Under the pieces are notes generated by a model. The model did no database searches. It was not told where the DNA came from and saw only the letters and a list, made by a program, of their open reading frames with translations. The position numbers were made by a program, and so were the translations under genes. A stretch of 64,000 nucleotides of DNA from Clostridiales bacterium UBA4039 (GTDB taxonomy: Bacteria; Bacillota; Clostridia; Lachnospirales; Vallitaleaceae): positions 1-64,000 of the forward strand of contig DGAD01000007.1 in assembly GCA_002382805.1 (NCBI GenBank), in the 5' to 3' direction. This document shows, piece by piece, positions 45,101 through 53,944 of the stretch. Numbering within the stretch: the stretch's first letter is position 1; every line of letters begins with the position of its first letter.

Positions 45101-45616
45101 ATGAAGCAAACGACGACGCGTAAAAAATCACAACAACATTGGACATGGATTATTATTATTACTTTTTTTGTACTCGGTATTTTAGATACTCGCTTTGGAA
45201 TATTAGGAATTGTCTGCATGGGCGTACCTATAATACATGCTCTAAAAGGCGATGGGAAAATACATTGTTCCAAATACTGTCCACGAGGATCTTTTTTAGG
45301 AAAATTCTTAGACAAAATATCAATGCATAAGCAATTACCTGTATATATGCGTACTAAAAAGGCAAAACATGTACTGCTTATCATCATGTTGACTATGCTA
45401 AGTATTGCTATGTACCATACAGGGTTTGTATTTGAAAAAATGGCATTTGCATTTTTACGTTTTATGGGCATGTCATTTGCAGTTGGAATTATAATGGGCG
45501 TCTTTTTTAAACCAAGAAGTTGGTGCGTCGTTTGTCCCATGGGACATGCATCAGGGCTTATTGCGGGGCGACGCAAGAAAATTGTGAAGCGTCGACCGGT
45601 ATATGAGGGTGAATAA
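45101..45616 (+). CDS. Short NapH-like membrane protein with Cys-Pro iron-sulfur motifs
   Basis: A 171-residue membrane protein with about four hydrophobic segments. Two cysteine motifs, CSKYCPRGSFLG (near 64-75) and WCVVCPMGHASGLI (near 142-155), are the marks of Fer4_5/NapH-type polyferredoxins, but the separate ferredoxin domains of full NapH proteins are absent. It may be an electron-transfer or metal-handling component. GGAGG precedes ATG 45101. It is alone between a strong promoter and a terminator, so no partner is shown. Confidence 0.75.
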   Translation: MKQTTTRKKSQQHWTWIIIITFFVLGILDTRFGILGIVCMGVPIIHALKGDGKIHCSKYCPRGSFLGKFLDKISMHKQLPVYMRTKKAKHVLLIIMLTMLSIAMYHTGFVFEKMAFAFLRFMGMSFAVGIIMGVFFKPRSWCVVCPMGHASGLIAGRRKKIVKRRPVYEGE

Positions 45617-45635
45617 AACAAAATACTCTATAAAA

Positions 45636-45675
45636 AATAGATGCAGTACGCGTTGATAACCGCGCTGCATCTATT
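45636..45675. terminator. Bidirectional terminator between NapH-like gene and folate operon
   Basis: AATAGATGCAG (45636-45646) pairs with CTGCATCTATT (45665-45675); CGCG/CGCG (45649-45652 with 45661-45664) extends the stem past a two-base bulge. A/T runs flank both sides. Confidence 0.7.
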
Positions 45676-45701
45676 GTGTTATTGATAGGATAAATTTTGT
45701 A

Positions 45702-46520
45702 TTACGCTAAGTCTTGTGCGTTGAGCAATTCAAAGGTGCGTTTTTTTAATAAAGGATGTAAGGCATAAGGGGCGATTTCGTTTAGTGGTTCTAATACAAA
45801 GCGTCGTTCGTCCATCCTTGGATGAGGTAAGATAATATGAGGGTCATCAGTAACTAGATCATCATAATAGAGTATATCAAGGTCAATCGTACGAGGGCCC
45901 CAATGGGTTGTCCGAATACGTCCCAACTTCTTTTCAATATCTAACAATGCATCCATAAGTCTTGAGGCGGATAACAGCGTCTTAACCTCACAGACACCAT
46001 TTAAAAAATCGTCTTGGTCAGTGTATCCGACTGGAGAGGTGATAATAAGTGAAGAAGATTTGACGACCTGTGTGTGTTGTAGCGCATTTATGTGTTCAAG
46101 GGCTTGCTTGATATGTTCTTGCTTATCCCCTAAGTTGGAACCTAAAGCGATATAGACTTTGTGCCAGCGACGTATGAGACGAATAGCTGGATAATCGATA
46201 GGAAGATGTATAGGTGCCCAAGGTTTCTTTAAAGTCAAATCAACATTTGCTACCTGAGAATAATGGTTTAGAATGTAATGGCAAAGGACAGTTGCTGCAC
46301 GTTCAATGAGATCATGCTTTGTCTGGGTAAAAACATCTTGAAGTTCATGGCATAGTTTTGCATAGTGTAATGCAGAGCCTATAGCATCATTATCCCCTGC
46401 AACTGATAGGTCAAGATCGATTGTAGCATCAAGAATAAATTTTTGACCCATGTTTTTTTCTTCTTGATGAACCCCATGGTAGGCGAAGAGTTCTAAGTCT
46501 TTTATAATTAATTGGTCCAT
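45702..46520 (-). CDS. folBK: Bifunctional dihydroneopterin aldolase / HPPK (FolB-FolK fusion)
   Basis: A 272-residue fusion catalysing two consecutive folate steps: dihydroneopterin to 6-hydroxymethyl-dihydropterin plus glycolaldehyde (FolB, residues ~1-118: LFAYHGVHQEEKNMGQKF, IERAATVLCHYI, LKKPWAP) and its pyrophosphorylation with ATP (FolK, ~122-272: YIALGSNLGDKQ, TSPVGYTDQDDFLNGV, GPRTIDLDILYYDD, PHPRMDERRFVLEPL). All core residues look intact. The start ATG 46520 has GGAGG inside the end of folP, with one base between genes. Last gene of the folate operon. Confidence 0.96.
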   Translation of the reverse strand: MDQLIIKDLELFAYHGVHQEEKNMGQKFILDATIDLDLSVAGDNDAIGSALHYAKLCHELQDVFTQTKHDLIERAATVLCHYILNHYSQVANVDLTLKKPWAPIHLPIDYPAIRLIRRWHKVYIALGSNLGDKQEHIKQALEHINALQHTQVVKSSSLIITSPVGYTDQDDFLNGVCEVKTLLSASRLMDALLDIEKKLGRIRTTHWGPRTIDLDILYYDDLVTDDPHIILPHPRMDERRFVLEPLNEIAPYALHPLLKKRTFELLNAQDLA

Positions 46521-46521
46521 A

Positions 46522-47331
46522 TTAACCTCCGTTTTTAATTGCTTCAATCATTTTAAGGGCAAGGTAGTTTTCGTGAACATCATGCACTCGAAAGATACGA
46601 CAGCCCTGAACATATCCAAATGTTGTTGTGGCAATGGTGCCTTCCACTCGTTGGTCAACAGGTTGAGATAGAGCTAATCCAATCATTGATTTTCGAGATG
46701 TACCTAATAGAATAGGTAAGTCAAAGACTTGAAGTTCATCTAGATGGTTCATCATATAGAGATTATCATTGAGTGTTTTTGCAAAGCCTATACCTGGGTC
46801 GACAATGAGCTGTGACTTTTTAATACCTGCATCTAAGGCGATATCAATGCTTTCTTGCAAGTCATTAATGACATCTTGAATGAGTGCATCATATTGGGTG
46901 TTATCACGATTATGCATAATACAGCAAGGTACTTGATATTCAGCGATAACCTTAGCAAGCTCAGGATCTTTTTTTAATCCCCATACATCGTTAATCATTG
47001 AGGCGCCAGCTTTTAATGCAGCTTGAGCAACTTGACTTTTGCTTGTATCAACGGAGATAGGAATAGCTGATTCTTGTCGAATGGCTTCAATAATCGGAAC
47101 AATTCGTGCAATTTCTTCATGATAATCGACAGGATCATGCCCTGGGCGTGTGGATTCCCCGCCAATATCAATGATGGAGGCTCCTTGTTTAATCATTTCA
47201 AGTGTTCGATTAACAGCGGCTTGAATTGTATTGTGTAGACCGCCGTCTGAAAATGAATCAGGTGTGGCATTAAGTATACCCATGATATAACCATGATGTT
47301 CAAAATCAAAATGTGTGTTTCCAATATTCAT
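46522..47331 (-). CDS. folP: Dihydropteroate synthase (FolP)
   Basis: Joins 6-hydroxymethyl-dihydropterin diphosphate with p-aminobenzoate to form dihydropteroate; the sulfonamide target. The 269-residue TIM barrel has the two family signatures GILNATPDSFSDGG (residues ~18-31) and IDIGGESTRPGHDPV (~55-69), then INDVWGLKKD, DPGIGFAKT and LLGTSRKSMIG. AAAGGAG precedes ATG 47331. It follows the HD-domain gene after 40 bases and overlaps functionally with FolB-FolK downstream. Confidence 0.97.
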   Translation of the reverse strand: MNIGNTHFDFEHHGYIMGILNATPDSFSDGGLHNTIQAAVNRTLEMIKQGASIIDIGGESTRPGHDPVDYHEEIARIVPIIEAIRQESAIPISVDTSKSQVAQAALKAGASMINDVWGLKKDPELAKVIAEYQVPCCIMHNRDNTQYDALIQDVINDLQESIDIALDAGIKKSQLIVDPGIGFAKTLNDNLYMMNHLDELQVFDLPILLGTSRKSMIGLALSQPVDQRVEGTIATTTFGYVQGCRIFRVHDVHENYLALKMIEAIKNGG

Positions 47332-47371
47332 AGATTCTACTCCTTTACTTGGTTCATAAGACGTGTTGATA

Positions 47372-47857
47372 TTAATAAGTAATCGTTAAATTTTTCTTTT
47401 CTATGGGCCAATTGCACATGTCTTGAACTAAACATGAATGACAGGGACGTGATGCTTTATCCGCTCGGTAGATAATTCCACTCAGTGTAGGCTCATCTTT
47501 AATATCTAGATTGCGATGATTAAGAATTGCCTTTTGAATTTGAAGGATTTCTTCTTCCAAAAAGCCTGTGTCAATTAGTATTTCCAGACATAAAGAAGCG
47601 CTGGATATTTCGTGTTCAATTCCGCGTTCATATTGTTCAAAACGACCGATATCGTGTAGCAATGCCGTAGCATAAATCAATTTTTTAGAAATTCCCAATT
47701 GATTTTCAAAATTAAGGATATAGGCAATTCGAGCAACATCTAAAAAGTGTGACATGTTATGCTTACAGGTGGAACGCGCCACTTCATGGTTTTGTATTTT
47801 AAGATAGTATGCTTTATACTTTGGATGATTAATGATAGCATCAATTTGAGTATTCAT
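47372..47857 (-). CDS. HD-domain phosphohydrolase embedded in the folate operon
   Basis: A 161-residue soluble metal-dependent phosphohydrolase of the HD superfamily. Visible metal-site elements: H37 in KHNMSHFLDVAR, H68-D69 in ATALLHDIGRFEQY, a further H in GIEHE and D133 in YRADKASR. A C-terminal cysteine cluster (C139, C142, C148) may bind a metal and is unusual for the superfamily. The gene sits between pabC (3 bases upstream) and folP. No FolQ/NudB-type enzyme that removes pyrophosphate from dihydroneopterin triphosphate is in the cluster, so this protein is a candidate for that step. Start ATG 47857 follows AAGGAGAT. Confidence 0.88.
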   Translation of the reverse strand: MNTQIDAIINHPKYKAYYLKIQNHEVARSTCKHNMSHFLDVARIAYILNFENQLGISKKLIYATALLHDIGRFEQYERGIEHEISSASLCLEILIDTGFLEEEILQIQKAILNHRNLDIKDEPTLSGIIYRADKASRPCHSCLVQDMCNWPIEKKNLTITY

Positions 47858-47860
47858 AAT

Positions 47861-48640
47861 TTATATCTCCTTGTTAATCGCAGTGAAGTATTGGCTGGCA
47901 ATGGTGCCCACCATAGGATGATATCTAAGAGGGGTTGCATCAACTTGTGAAATATGTACAAGTCCCATTAAACTATTCGTTAAAAAAGCGCCATCACACT
48001 CGAGAAGAGCATCTGTTGTGATGTGGGATTCAATAATTGGAAAGTTCTTGATGAGATAACTTCTTACAATTCCCGGTAATACACCTTCATCAAGAGAAGG
48101 GGTCAATAGAGTTGCATTTTTTATGATAAATAGATTTGCAATGCAACTTTCAGTTAGTCGACCATGCTCATTTTGTAATAGGCAATCGTCAAAACCATTG
48201 TGTTTGGCATGGCGCAATGCAAGAATCAGATCGCCATAGTTTGCAGACTTATGTTTGACAAGAGGGCTAGTGCTTGGTCGAATAACAGAAGAAAGTGTGA
48301 CATGCGCCCCTTTTTCGTAATACTGTGGTGAATAAGTAAGCGAACGAACAGAAGCGATGACATTCTTATCAGAAACACTAACCTTTAATGCGATGTTTGA
48401 TAACTTGTAGTGGGAAATCAACGCTTCAATTAATTGTACAGTGATCCGCTTTGCAATACCAAATTCTTCTAGGCTATGATTAAGACGTGCAACATGTTCG
48501 TCTAAAAATATACCATGGTCTGTAATTAAAATCGTTTCAAAGAAATTCAATCCAAAACTGTAACCTTCATCATAGTAGATAAGGGAATTGATATTGTGGA
48601 TATCTATAAAAATCACATCATCAAGTGTGGGTATATGCAT
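47861..48640 (-). CDS. pabC: Aminodeoxychorismate lyase (PabC)
   Basis: A 259-residue fold-type IV PLP enzyme releasing p-aminobenzoate and pyruvate from 4-amino-4-deoxychorismate. The PLP lysine lies in SPLVKHKSANYGDLI (near 143-150), and the family signature continues as GFDDCLLQNEHGRLTESCIANLF. The closely related D-amino acid and branched-chain aminotransferases share this fold, but the place directly after pabA and pabB makes PabC much the best choice. GGAGG is 6 bases before ATG 48640. Confidence 0.92.
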   Translation of the reverse strand: MHIPTLDDVIFIDIHNINSLIYYDEGYSFGLNFFETILITDHGIFLDEHVARLNHSLEEFGIAKRITVQLIEALISHYKLSNIALKVSVSDKNVIASVRSLTYSPQYYEKGAHVTLSSVIRPSTSPLVKHKSANYGDLILALRHAKHNGFDDCLLQNEHGRLTESCIANLFIIKNATLLTPSLDEGVLPGIVRSYLIKNFPIIESHITTDALLECDGAFLTNSLMGLVHISQVDATPLRYHPMVGTIASQYFTAINKEI

Positions 48641-48691
48641 ATATTACCTCCATAAATTAGCTCCATTAATAGTATGATAGCATTCTTTTTA

Positions 48692-50125
48692 TCATTCGTC
48701 GATGCAAACAGTTGCATCGAGTGCCAAAAAAAGGTTTTTTGCTTTATCAAGAGTTTCTTGGAATTCACTGGCAGGGTCTGACTCATACGTTATTCCCCCA
48801 CCAACACCAAGATAGGCCTTAGAATCTTTGATTAAGATGCTTCGAATCACAATATTAAAATCGGCGTCACCATCAAAACCAAAATACCCGATGGAGCCTG
48901 TGTACATTTCACGTGAAGAGTTTTCTAATTCTTCAATAATTTCCATAGCACGTATTTTTGGGGCGCCGGTAATTGAGCCTCCGGGAAAAGTGGCTTCAAA
49001 ACAATCAACAGCTGTCTTGTGAGGGTAAAGCTTTCCGGTAACAGTGCTTACAAGGTGATAAACACTGGAGAAGCGTTCGATTTTAAAAAGTTCAGGTACA
49101 TGGACGCTATGGGGCATACAGACTTGACTTAAGTCATTTCTTTCAAGATCAACAATCATAAGAAGTTCAGCTTTATCTTTTTTACTATTTTCAAGTAAAA
49201 GACGATTGGACCGATCTAATTCAGGTGTCTGCCCACGTGGAACCGTTCCTTTGATGGGACGGGTTTGAACATGTTGATTTTTTATTTGGATAAACCGTTC
49301 TGGTGATGAACAGCATAGCTGAAAATCATCTAAGGATAGATAGGCAGAAAAAGGAGCAGGATTGATGGTTCGAAGTTTATGATAAACGGTGTTACTTGAT
49401 TGATGGCAAGGCCCATAAAAAGTATGGGTCATGTTAGCGACATATATATGACCATCCTCCATGTAACGACGCATTCGTTCAATGGCATCCATATATCCTT
49501 GACGTGTAAACGTTGATTTTAAGCTAGATGAAGTTAAGGTGCCTTTTATATTATTGCTGGATACATGTGACGAGAGTGGTTCCTGTATGTTTTGGCTCAT
49601 TAAAGGCGTTATACGTTGTTGGATTTGTTCGATTGACAAATCGCCGGGAGCAAGCTTGCCTAGTCCCGTAATGAGTCCTTCATTAGTCTGCGTATCAATA
49701 ATAATGATATTATCGTAAAAAACAAAATAGCATTCAGGAATGGTAAATAACCTTGGTGCTTTGGACGCTATATTGAAAAGTTCTTTTCCTAACTCATAAC
49801 TAAAATATCCCATACCCCCACCAATAAAAGGAAAGCCGGTTGTGTTTTTTATCTGATTGGCGTAGATGATTTGCTTCATATAGGCGAAGATATCTTTATC
49901 CGATATAAGGGAGAAATCCTTTTGCGGATATTTTTTTTCGTAGAGCTGACCATCATGCACTTTAACAGTTAAAAAAGGATTCAATCCTATAATGGAATAT
50001 CGACTGTACGTCGAGTCCGCTTTTGAACTGTCTAAAAAAATCGAATCCTTTTTAGGGGCTAGATGGGTATATAAAATATAGGGGTCAAGATCCGTTTTGA
50101 ATGAATAGATGCTTACGGTATGCAT
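48692..50125 (-). CDS. pabB: Aminodeoxychorismate synthase component I (PabB)
   Basis: A 477-residue chorismate-using enzyme adding the ammonia from PabA to give aminodeoxychorismate. An N-terminal anthranilate-synthase-type domain (1-150) is followed by the chorismate-binding domain (~205-470). TRPIKGTVPRG carries the Lys that marks PabB; anthranilate synthases (TrpE) have PIAGT in this place. GGSITGAPKIRAMEIIEELE and GGGITYESDP complete the active site. Its start codon touches the stop of pabA with no base between. Confidence 0.95.
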   Translation of the reverse strand: MHTVSIYSFKTDLDPYILYTHLAPKKDSIFLDSSKADSTYSRYSIIGLNPFLTVKVHDGQLYEKKYPQKDFSLISDKDIFAYMKQIIYANQIKNTTGFPFIGGGMGYFSYELGKELFNIASKAPRLFTIPECYFVFYDNIIIIDTQTNEGLITGLGKLAPGDLSIEQIQQRITPLMSQNIQEPLSSHVSSNNIKGTLTSSSLKSTFTRQGYMDAIERMRRYMEDGHIYVANMTHTFYGPCHQSSNTVYHKLRTINPAPFSAYLSLDDFQLCCSSPERFIQIKNQHVQTRPIKGTVPRGQTPELDRSNRLLLENSKKDKAELLMIVDLERNDLSQVCMPHSVHVPELFKIERFSSVYHLVSTVTGKLYPHKTAVDCFEATFPGGSITGAPKIRAMEIIEELENSSREMYTGSIGYFGFDGDADFNIVIRSILIKDSKAYLGVGGGITYESDPASEFQETLDKAKNLFLALDATVCIDE

Positions 50126-50707
50126 TTATGCATTCACCTCCTTACACCAATGGATATAATTTGATAGTAGCTGATGTCCATGTTCGGTTAAAACGGCTTC
50201 AGGGTGAAATTGAACCCCTTCAAGGAGAGCAGTTTTATGCTTAATACCCATAATAGCACCATCCTCAGACCGTGCAGTGATAATAAAATCAGCGGGTAAT
50301 GTATCTGGATCGACGACAAGCGAATGATAACGTGTCACCTGATAAGGCGAAGGAAGCGCCTTAAAGACACCAAGACCGTTATGGTGTATGGCGCTCACTT
50401 GCCCATGCATTGGACGAAGCCCTTTGATAATCGAGGCTCCATAAGTGTGTGCAATTGTTTGATGACCTAGACATACACCTAGGATTGGAATTTTAGTGGC
50501 AAATTCTTGGATAATCTCATGGGAAATGCCTGTCTCCATTGGATCTTTGGGACCGGGAGATAAGATGATGCCAATAGGCTGGAGCTGATAAATAAAGTCT
50601 ATCGTAATTTGGTCATTACGATAGACTTCAATAGGTTCGTTAAGTTCTTTTATGTAACGAACCAAGTTATAAACAAATGAATCATAGTTGTCAATCATTA
50701 AAAACAT
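50126..50707 (-). CDS. pabA: Aminodeoxychorismate synthase amidotransferase (PabA)
   Basis: A 193-residue class I glutamine amidotransferase supplying ammonia to PabB. It has IDNYDSFVYNLVRY at the start, the oxyanion strand LSPGPKDP, the nucleophile Cys in GVCLGHQ (near 79) and the His-Glu pair in GVQFHPEAVLTEHG (near 169-171). PabA and TrpG are hard to distinguish and one protein may serve both, but here it stands with pabB. TAGGAG precedes ATG 50707, 14 bases after folE. Confidence 0.95.
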   Translation of the reverse strand: MFLMIDNYDSFVYNLVRYIKELNEPIEVYRNDQITIDFIYQLQPIGIILSPGPKDPMETGISHEIIQEFATKIPILGVCLGHQTIAHTYGASIIKGLRPMHGQVSAIHHNGLGVFKALPSPYQVTRYHSLVVDPDTLPADFIITARSEDGAIMGIKHKTALLEGVQFHPEAVLTEHGHQLLSNYIHWCKEVNA

Positions 50708-50721
50708 AACATACTCCTATA

Positions 50722-51309
50722 CTAGCTTTGATAAATTGACATTAGCTTTAGATAAAGTGATTCGTCTGTATTAAAACGCCCTTTGAAAGTGGTTGTTATT
50801 GTCTTGGCATTGGCTTTTTTAATACCCCGTGCGGTCATGCAGCTATGTTCACCTTTTATGATGACGGCAACGTCAGGAGAATCCGTAATTTTTTGCAGGA
50901 TTTCAGCGACATCGGCACCGATGCGTTCTTGCAGCTGAAGACGTCGACTAACCATATCAACGATACGCGCAATCTTACTTAGTCCAATAACATTATCTTT
51001 AGGCATGTAAGCAACAGTGGCTTTCATATTATACATCAGAGCCAGATGATGTTCGCAAAAGGAAAACAGTTCAATATCCTTCATGACAACCATGTCTTTA
51101 CTCATCGCTTCGCTGTCTAAGTCTTCGTCAAATGTTTTGTTTAACATAGTTACAATTTCATCATTGGTGTAGTTCATACCGTCAAATACTTCGGCATACA
51201 TATTGGCAACACGCTTTGGCGTATCAATTAATCCTTCACGGTCAGGATTATCACCAAGGGCGATGAGAATTCCTCGAACGTGTTCTTCAATAGCTTTTAT
51301 ATCAATCAT
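50722..51309 (-). CDS. folE: GTP cyclohydrolase I (FolE)
   Basis: Converts GTP to 7,8-dihydroneopterin triphosphate, the first folate step. The 195-residue chain has the zinc ligands Cys and His in [11 protein letters not shown] (near 83-87) and Cys in [13 protein letters not shown] (near 154), plus [18 protein letters not shown]. Start ATG 51309 follows AAGGTG; a GTG at 51316 overlaps that site. First gene of the folate operon, under the strong promoter at 51377-51405. Confidence 0.96.
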   Translation of the reverse strand: MIDIKAIEEHVRGILIALGDNPDREGLIDTPKRVANMYAEVFDGMNYTNDEIVTMLNKTFDEDLDSEAMSKDMVVMKDIELFSFCEHHLALMYNMKATVAYMPKDNVIGLSKIARIVDMVSRRLQLQERIGADVAEILQKITDSPDVAVIIKGEHSCMTARGIKKANAKTITTTFKGRFNTDESLYLKLMSIYQS

Positions 51310-51376
51310 GTTATTCACCTTTTCTATTCATACGATCATGGAGTGGTGCGAAAATGCAGTAAAACTTTATTTACCA

Positions 51377-51405
51377 ATTATAAGTTGAATTTTTAGGTTA
51401 GTCAA
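51377..51405 (-). promoter_or_regulatory. Promoter of the folate operon
   Basis: Minus strand TTGACT (51405-51400), exactly 17 bases, perfect TATAAT (51382-51377). It drives folE through folBK and leaves a leader of about 60 bases with no obvious riboswitch. Confidence 0.8.
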
Positions 51406-51418
51406 TAGTAAGCAAGGG

Positions 51419-51447
51419 TTGTTTTTTGTGTGTAATGAACCTATAAT
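51419..51447 (+). promoter_or_regulatory. Promoter of the DUF2721 gene
   Basis: TTGTTT (51419-51424), 17 bases, perfect TATAAT (51442-51447), back-to-back with the folate promoter and 29 bases before the start codon. Confidence 0.65.
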
Positions 51448-51475
51448 AAATAGAAAAGGTGAAGGAGGTTATAGA

Positions 51476-51898
51476 ATGGAACCCATCAGTATATCAACGC
51501 CGGCCATTGTTTTTCCAGCCCTATCTGTTCTGATGTTAGCCTATACCAATCGCTTTATTGCAATATCAAAACGGGTTCGTTCGTTGCATCAGGAGTATTT
51601 GAGTGAATCCAATCAAGTCATATATCAACAGATACATGTCATGCATAAACGATTAAAATATATTCGGAATATGCAGATTCTTGCAATCGGAGGCTTTTTG
51701 ATTAATGTTGTGAGTATATTTTTAATCTTACTTCATATCGATAATGTTGCAACGTATATGTTTGCGTTGAGTTTGATTTTTATTGCCGCCTCATTAGGTG
51801 TAGCGATGTTGGAAATATATTATTCGGTGAATGCGCTGACATTGCAACTTCATGCGAATGAAAATCAGTGGACAATGGAAAAGAGTGAGAAAGAATAA
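51476..51898 (+). CDS. DUF2721 membrane protein
   Basis: A 140-residue protein with three hydrophobic helices (about 7-24, 65-83, 92-114) separated by a polar helical segment with SKRVRSLHQEYLSE. This agrees with the DUF2721 family (function unknown, often short membrane proteins). The start ATG 51476 has GAAGGAGG; translation from the upstream TTG at 51419 is ruled out because it is part of the promoter. It stands alone between a divergent promoter and a strong terminator. Confidence 0.8.
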   Translation: MEPISISTPAIVFPALSVLMLAYTNRFIAISKRVRSLHQEYLSESNQVIYQQIHVMHKRLKYIRNMQILAIGGFLINVVSIFLILLHIDNVATYMFALSLIFIAASLGVAMLEIYYSVNALTLQLHANENQWTMEKSEKE

Positions 51899-51920
51899 AA
51901 GTGGCGTAGCCACTTTTTTT
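51897..51920 (+). terminator. Terminator of the DUF2721 gene
   Basis: A 9-bp perfect stem (51897-51905 with 51909-51917), 3-base loop, followed by Ts to 51920. It overlaps the stop codon. Confidence 0.85.
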
Positions 51921-51944
51921 AATTTACATTTAATAAAATTTTAA

Positions 51945-51973
51945 TTGAATTCGATACCTTAGGGTGGTAAACT
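51945..51973 (+). promoter_or_regulatory. Promoter of the TetR-RND efflux operon
   Basis: TTGAAT (51945-51950), 17 bases, TAAACT (51968-51973), 39 bases before the tetR start. No clear palindromic TetR site is seen, so autoregulation cannot be assigned. Confidence 0.65.
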
Positions 51974-52011
51974 AAAATAACGTTGAATAATGAACGGAGG
52001 TTTACTATTGT

Positions 52012-52689
52012 ATGCAAGTCTTAAAAGAAGAAGTTAGAGACAATATTAAGCAGGCAGCAAAGCAATGTTTTATGGTCTCAGGTTATGCTAAAACTTCGAT
52101 GCGTGAAATCAGTCGAGTGGCAAATGTGTCAACAGGGAATTTATATCGATACTACGCAAACAAAGAAAGTTTATTCGATGAACTCGTTCAACCTGTTGTA
52201 GAGCTATTTGAAAAAGAAAAAAAATCGATGGATGATTTTGATTTTCCTTTATTGGATGCGAATATTTTGTTAAATCAAGAACTTTTAGATATTCTTATCA
52301 ATGCACATGTCATTTATCGGGAAGAACTGTTTTTACTGTTTTTACGAAATGAAGGAACTAAGTATGAAAATGTGAAGCAGGTATTTGTAGAACACGTACA
52401 TCAGCAAGCCAAGGCTCTTTTGAAAAAGGAGTTTAGTGATCTAGAAGACCTTGTCGATACAAAGATTTACCTGAGGGCCACGGCAGCTGCAATAGTGGAG
52501 AGTATTCTTGTTATATTGGAAGAATCCGTTGATGATTACACTTTCATGAAGAACATGTTTCAACATACAGAGTTAAATATTAAAAGTATCATACGTACGT
52601 TAAGAGACATGCGCGATAATAACGAGACATTTAGGAGGATAAGCGATGAAGAAATTAATAACTATATTCGTTGTATTGGCAATCATTAG
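52012..52689 (+). CDS. TetR-family regulator of the RND efflux operon
   Basis: A 225-residue regulator: N-terminal helix-turn-helix (residues ~15-60) with TSMREISRVANVSTGNLYRY and YANKESLFDELV, then a helical ligand-binding domain. GGAGG lies 11 bases before ATG 52012. Its 3' end overlaps the adaptor gene by 44 bases in another frame, an unusually long overlap, which supports coupled expression and autoregulation of the pump by an unknown ligand. Confidence 0.9.
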   Translation: MQVLKEEVRDNIKQAAKQCFMVSGYAKTSMREISRVANVSTGNLYRYYANKESLFDELVQPVVELFEKEKKSMDDFDFPLLDANILLNQELLDILINAHVIYREELFLLFLRNEGTKYENVKQVFVEHVHQQAKALLKKEFSDLEDLVDTKIYLRATAAAIVESILVILEESVDDYTFMKNMFQHTELNIKSIIRTLRDMRDNNETFRRISDEEINNYIRCIGNH

Positions 52690-53944
52690 CATTATAGTGA
52701 TTCCAAGAGTAATGGATAACAATCAAGGTGGTAGCGAAGAAAGCGTCATTAAGTCAGTAACCGTTGAAGCAGAGGCGGCAAAGACGCAAAAGGTTGAAAC
52801 CTATATCGACTTAATCGGAAGTACCTATGCAAAAGCAACCGTACCTGTCATGGCACCTGTTCCGGCAGATGTTGACAATATTCACATTGCTGTGGGCGAC
52901 TATGTAACACAAGGACAAGTTCTTTTTAGCCTTGACCCAAGTGATGTTGAAAATCAAGTCAAACAAGCTCAGTTGTCTGTTGAACAAGCAAGTGCAGCAG
53001 CAGCGCAAGCCAATGTGGGGATAAATAGTGCTAGAGAAAGTATAAAAACTGCAGAGCTTGCCTATGAACTTGCAAAAAGCAACTATGAAATGAACTTAGA
53101 AAACTATGAGTTCGCTGTAGATAATCTGGAAAAAAACAAAGAGCTTTATGAACAAGGGGTTATTTCTGAAGTCGAGTACGAACAGATTCGGTTGCAGGCA
53201 TCTCCAGAGTCACTTACAATCTTGAAAAAACAATTAGAACAAGCAGAACAAGCCTTAAACCAGGCAAGACTTGGAGAGAATCAAGCGAGTGCATCTTATG
53301 GTCAGGCAGCTGTAGGAATTGATATGGCACAAGAAGGTTATCAGATAGCACTTGATACTTTAAATGATTTAGAAGTGACAGCACCAATTGATGGATATGT
53401 TACTGCTCTCAATTTAACAGAAAATGCAATGGCGACCAATCAACAAGCAGCGATTGTGATTGAAGACCTTATGCAGATTAAAGTTACTGCATCGGTAACA
53501 CCTGAAACCGTAAGTAAAATAAATAAAGGCGATCAACTTCAAGTGATGGTTGGATCCTATGAAGAGCCTTTTACAGGTGAGGTTACAGGCGTGTCTTTAT
53601 CAGCAAACAGTGCAACGCGTCTTTATCCGATTGAAGTGACCATAGAAAACAGTGATGGACGTATTCGACCGGGTATGTTTGCAACTATCAAAGTCATTAA
53701 CGAAAAAAGCGAACAAGCGCTTACAGTACCATCGGATGCGGTATTGCAACATGATGATGGATATGTTGTTTACCGATTGGTCAGTGAAAGTAAAGCAGAA
53801 CCTGTAACTGTACAAATCGGTATTGATACAGGATATGAAGTTGAAATTACTCAAGGTTTATCAAAAGGAGATGTAGTCATCACAAAAGGAGCAGGCCTTA
53901 TTAATGAAGAGACTGAGCTGAACGTGATAAGGGGGGATGAATAA
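52646..53944 (+). CDS. RND efflux periplasmic-adaptor (MFP) protein
   Basis: A 432-residue membrane-fusion protein. An N-terminal membrane anchor (5-22) is followed by barrel-sandwich/lipoyl halves (VMAPVPADVDNIHIAVGDYV near 68-87; ELVTAPIDGYV-like DLEVTAPIDGYV near 243), enclosing a coiled-coil hairpin of about 130 residues rich in Ala/Gln/Glu, then beta-barrel and membrane-proximal domains. AGGAGG inside tetR precedes ATG 52646, and the stop overlaps the RND gene start (TAATG). In a single-membrane cell it would link the pump to the wall space rather than to an outer membrane. Confidence 0.92.
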   Translation: MKKLITIFVVLAIISIIVIPRVMDNNQGGSEESVIKSVTVEAEAAKTQKVETYIDLIGSTYAKATVPVMAPVPADVDNIHIAVGDYVTQGQVLFSLDPSDVENQVKQAQLSVEQASAAAAQANVGINSARESIKTAELAYELAKSNYEMNLENYEFAVDNLEKNKELYEQGVISEVEYEQIRLQASPESLTILKKQLEQAEQALNQARLGENQASASYGQAAVGIDMAQEGYQIALDTLNDLEVTAPIDGYVTALNLTENAMATNQQAAIVIEDLMQIKVTASVTPETVSKINKGDQLQVMVGSYEEPFTGEVTGVSLSANSATRLYPIEVTIENSDGRIRPGMFATIKVINEKSEQALTVPSDAVLQHDDGYVVYRLVSESKAEPVTVQIGIDTGYEVEITQGLSKGDVVITKGAGLINEETELNVIRGDE

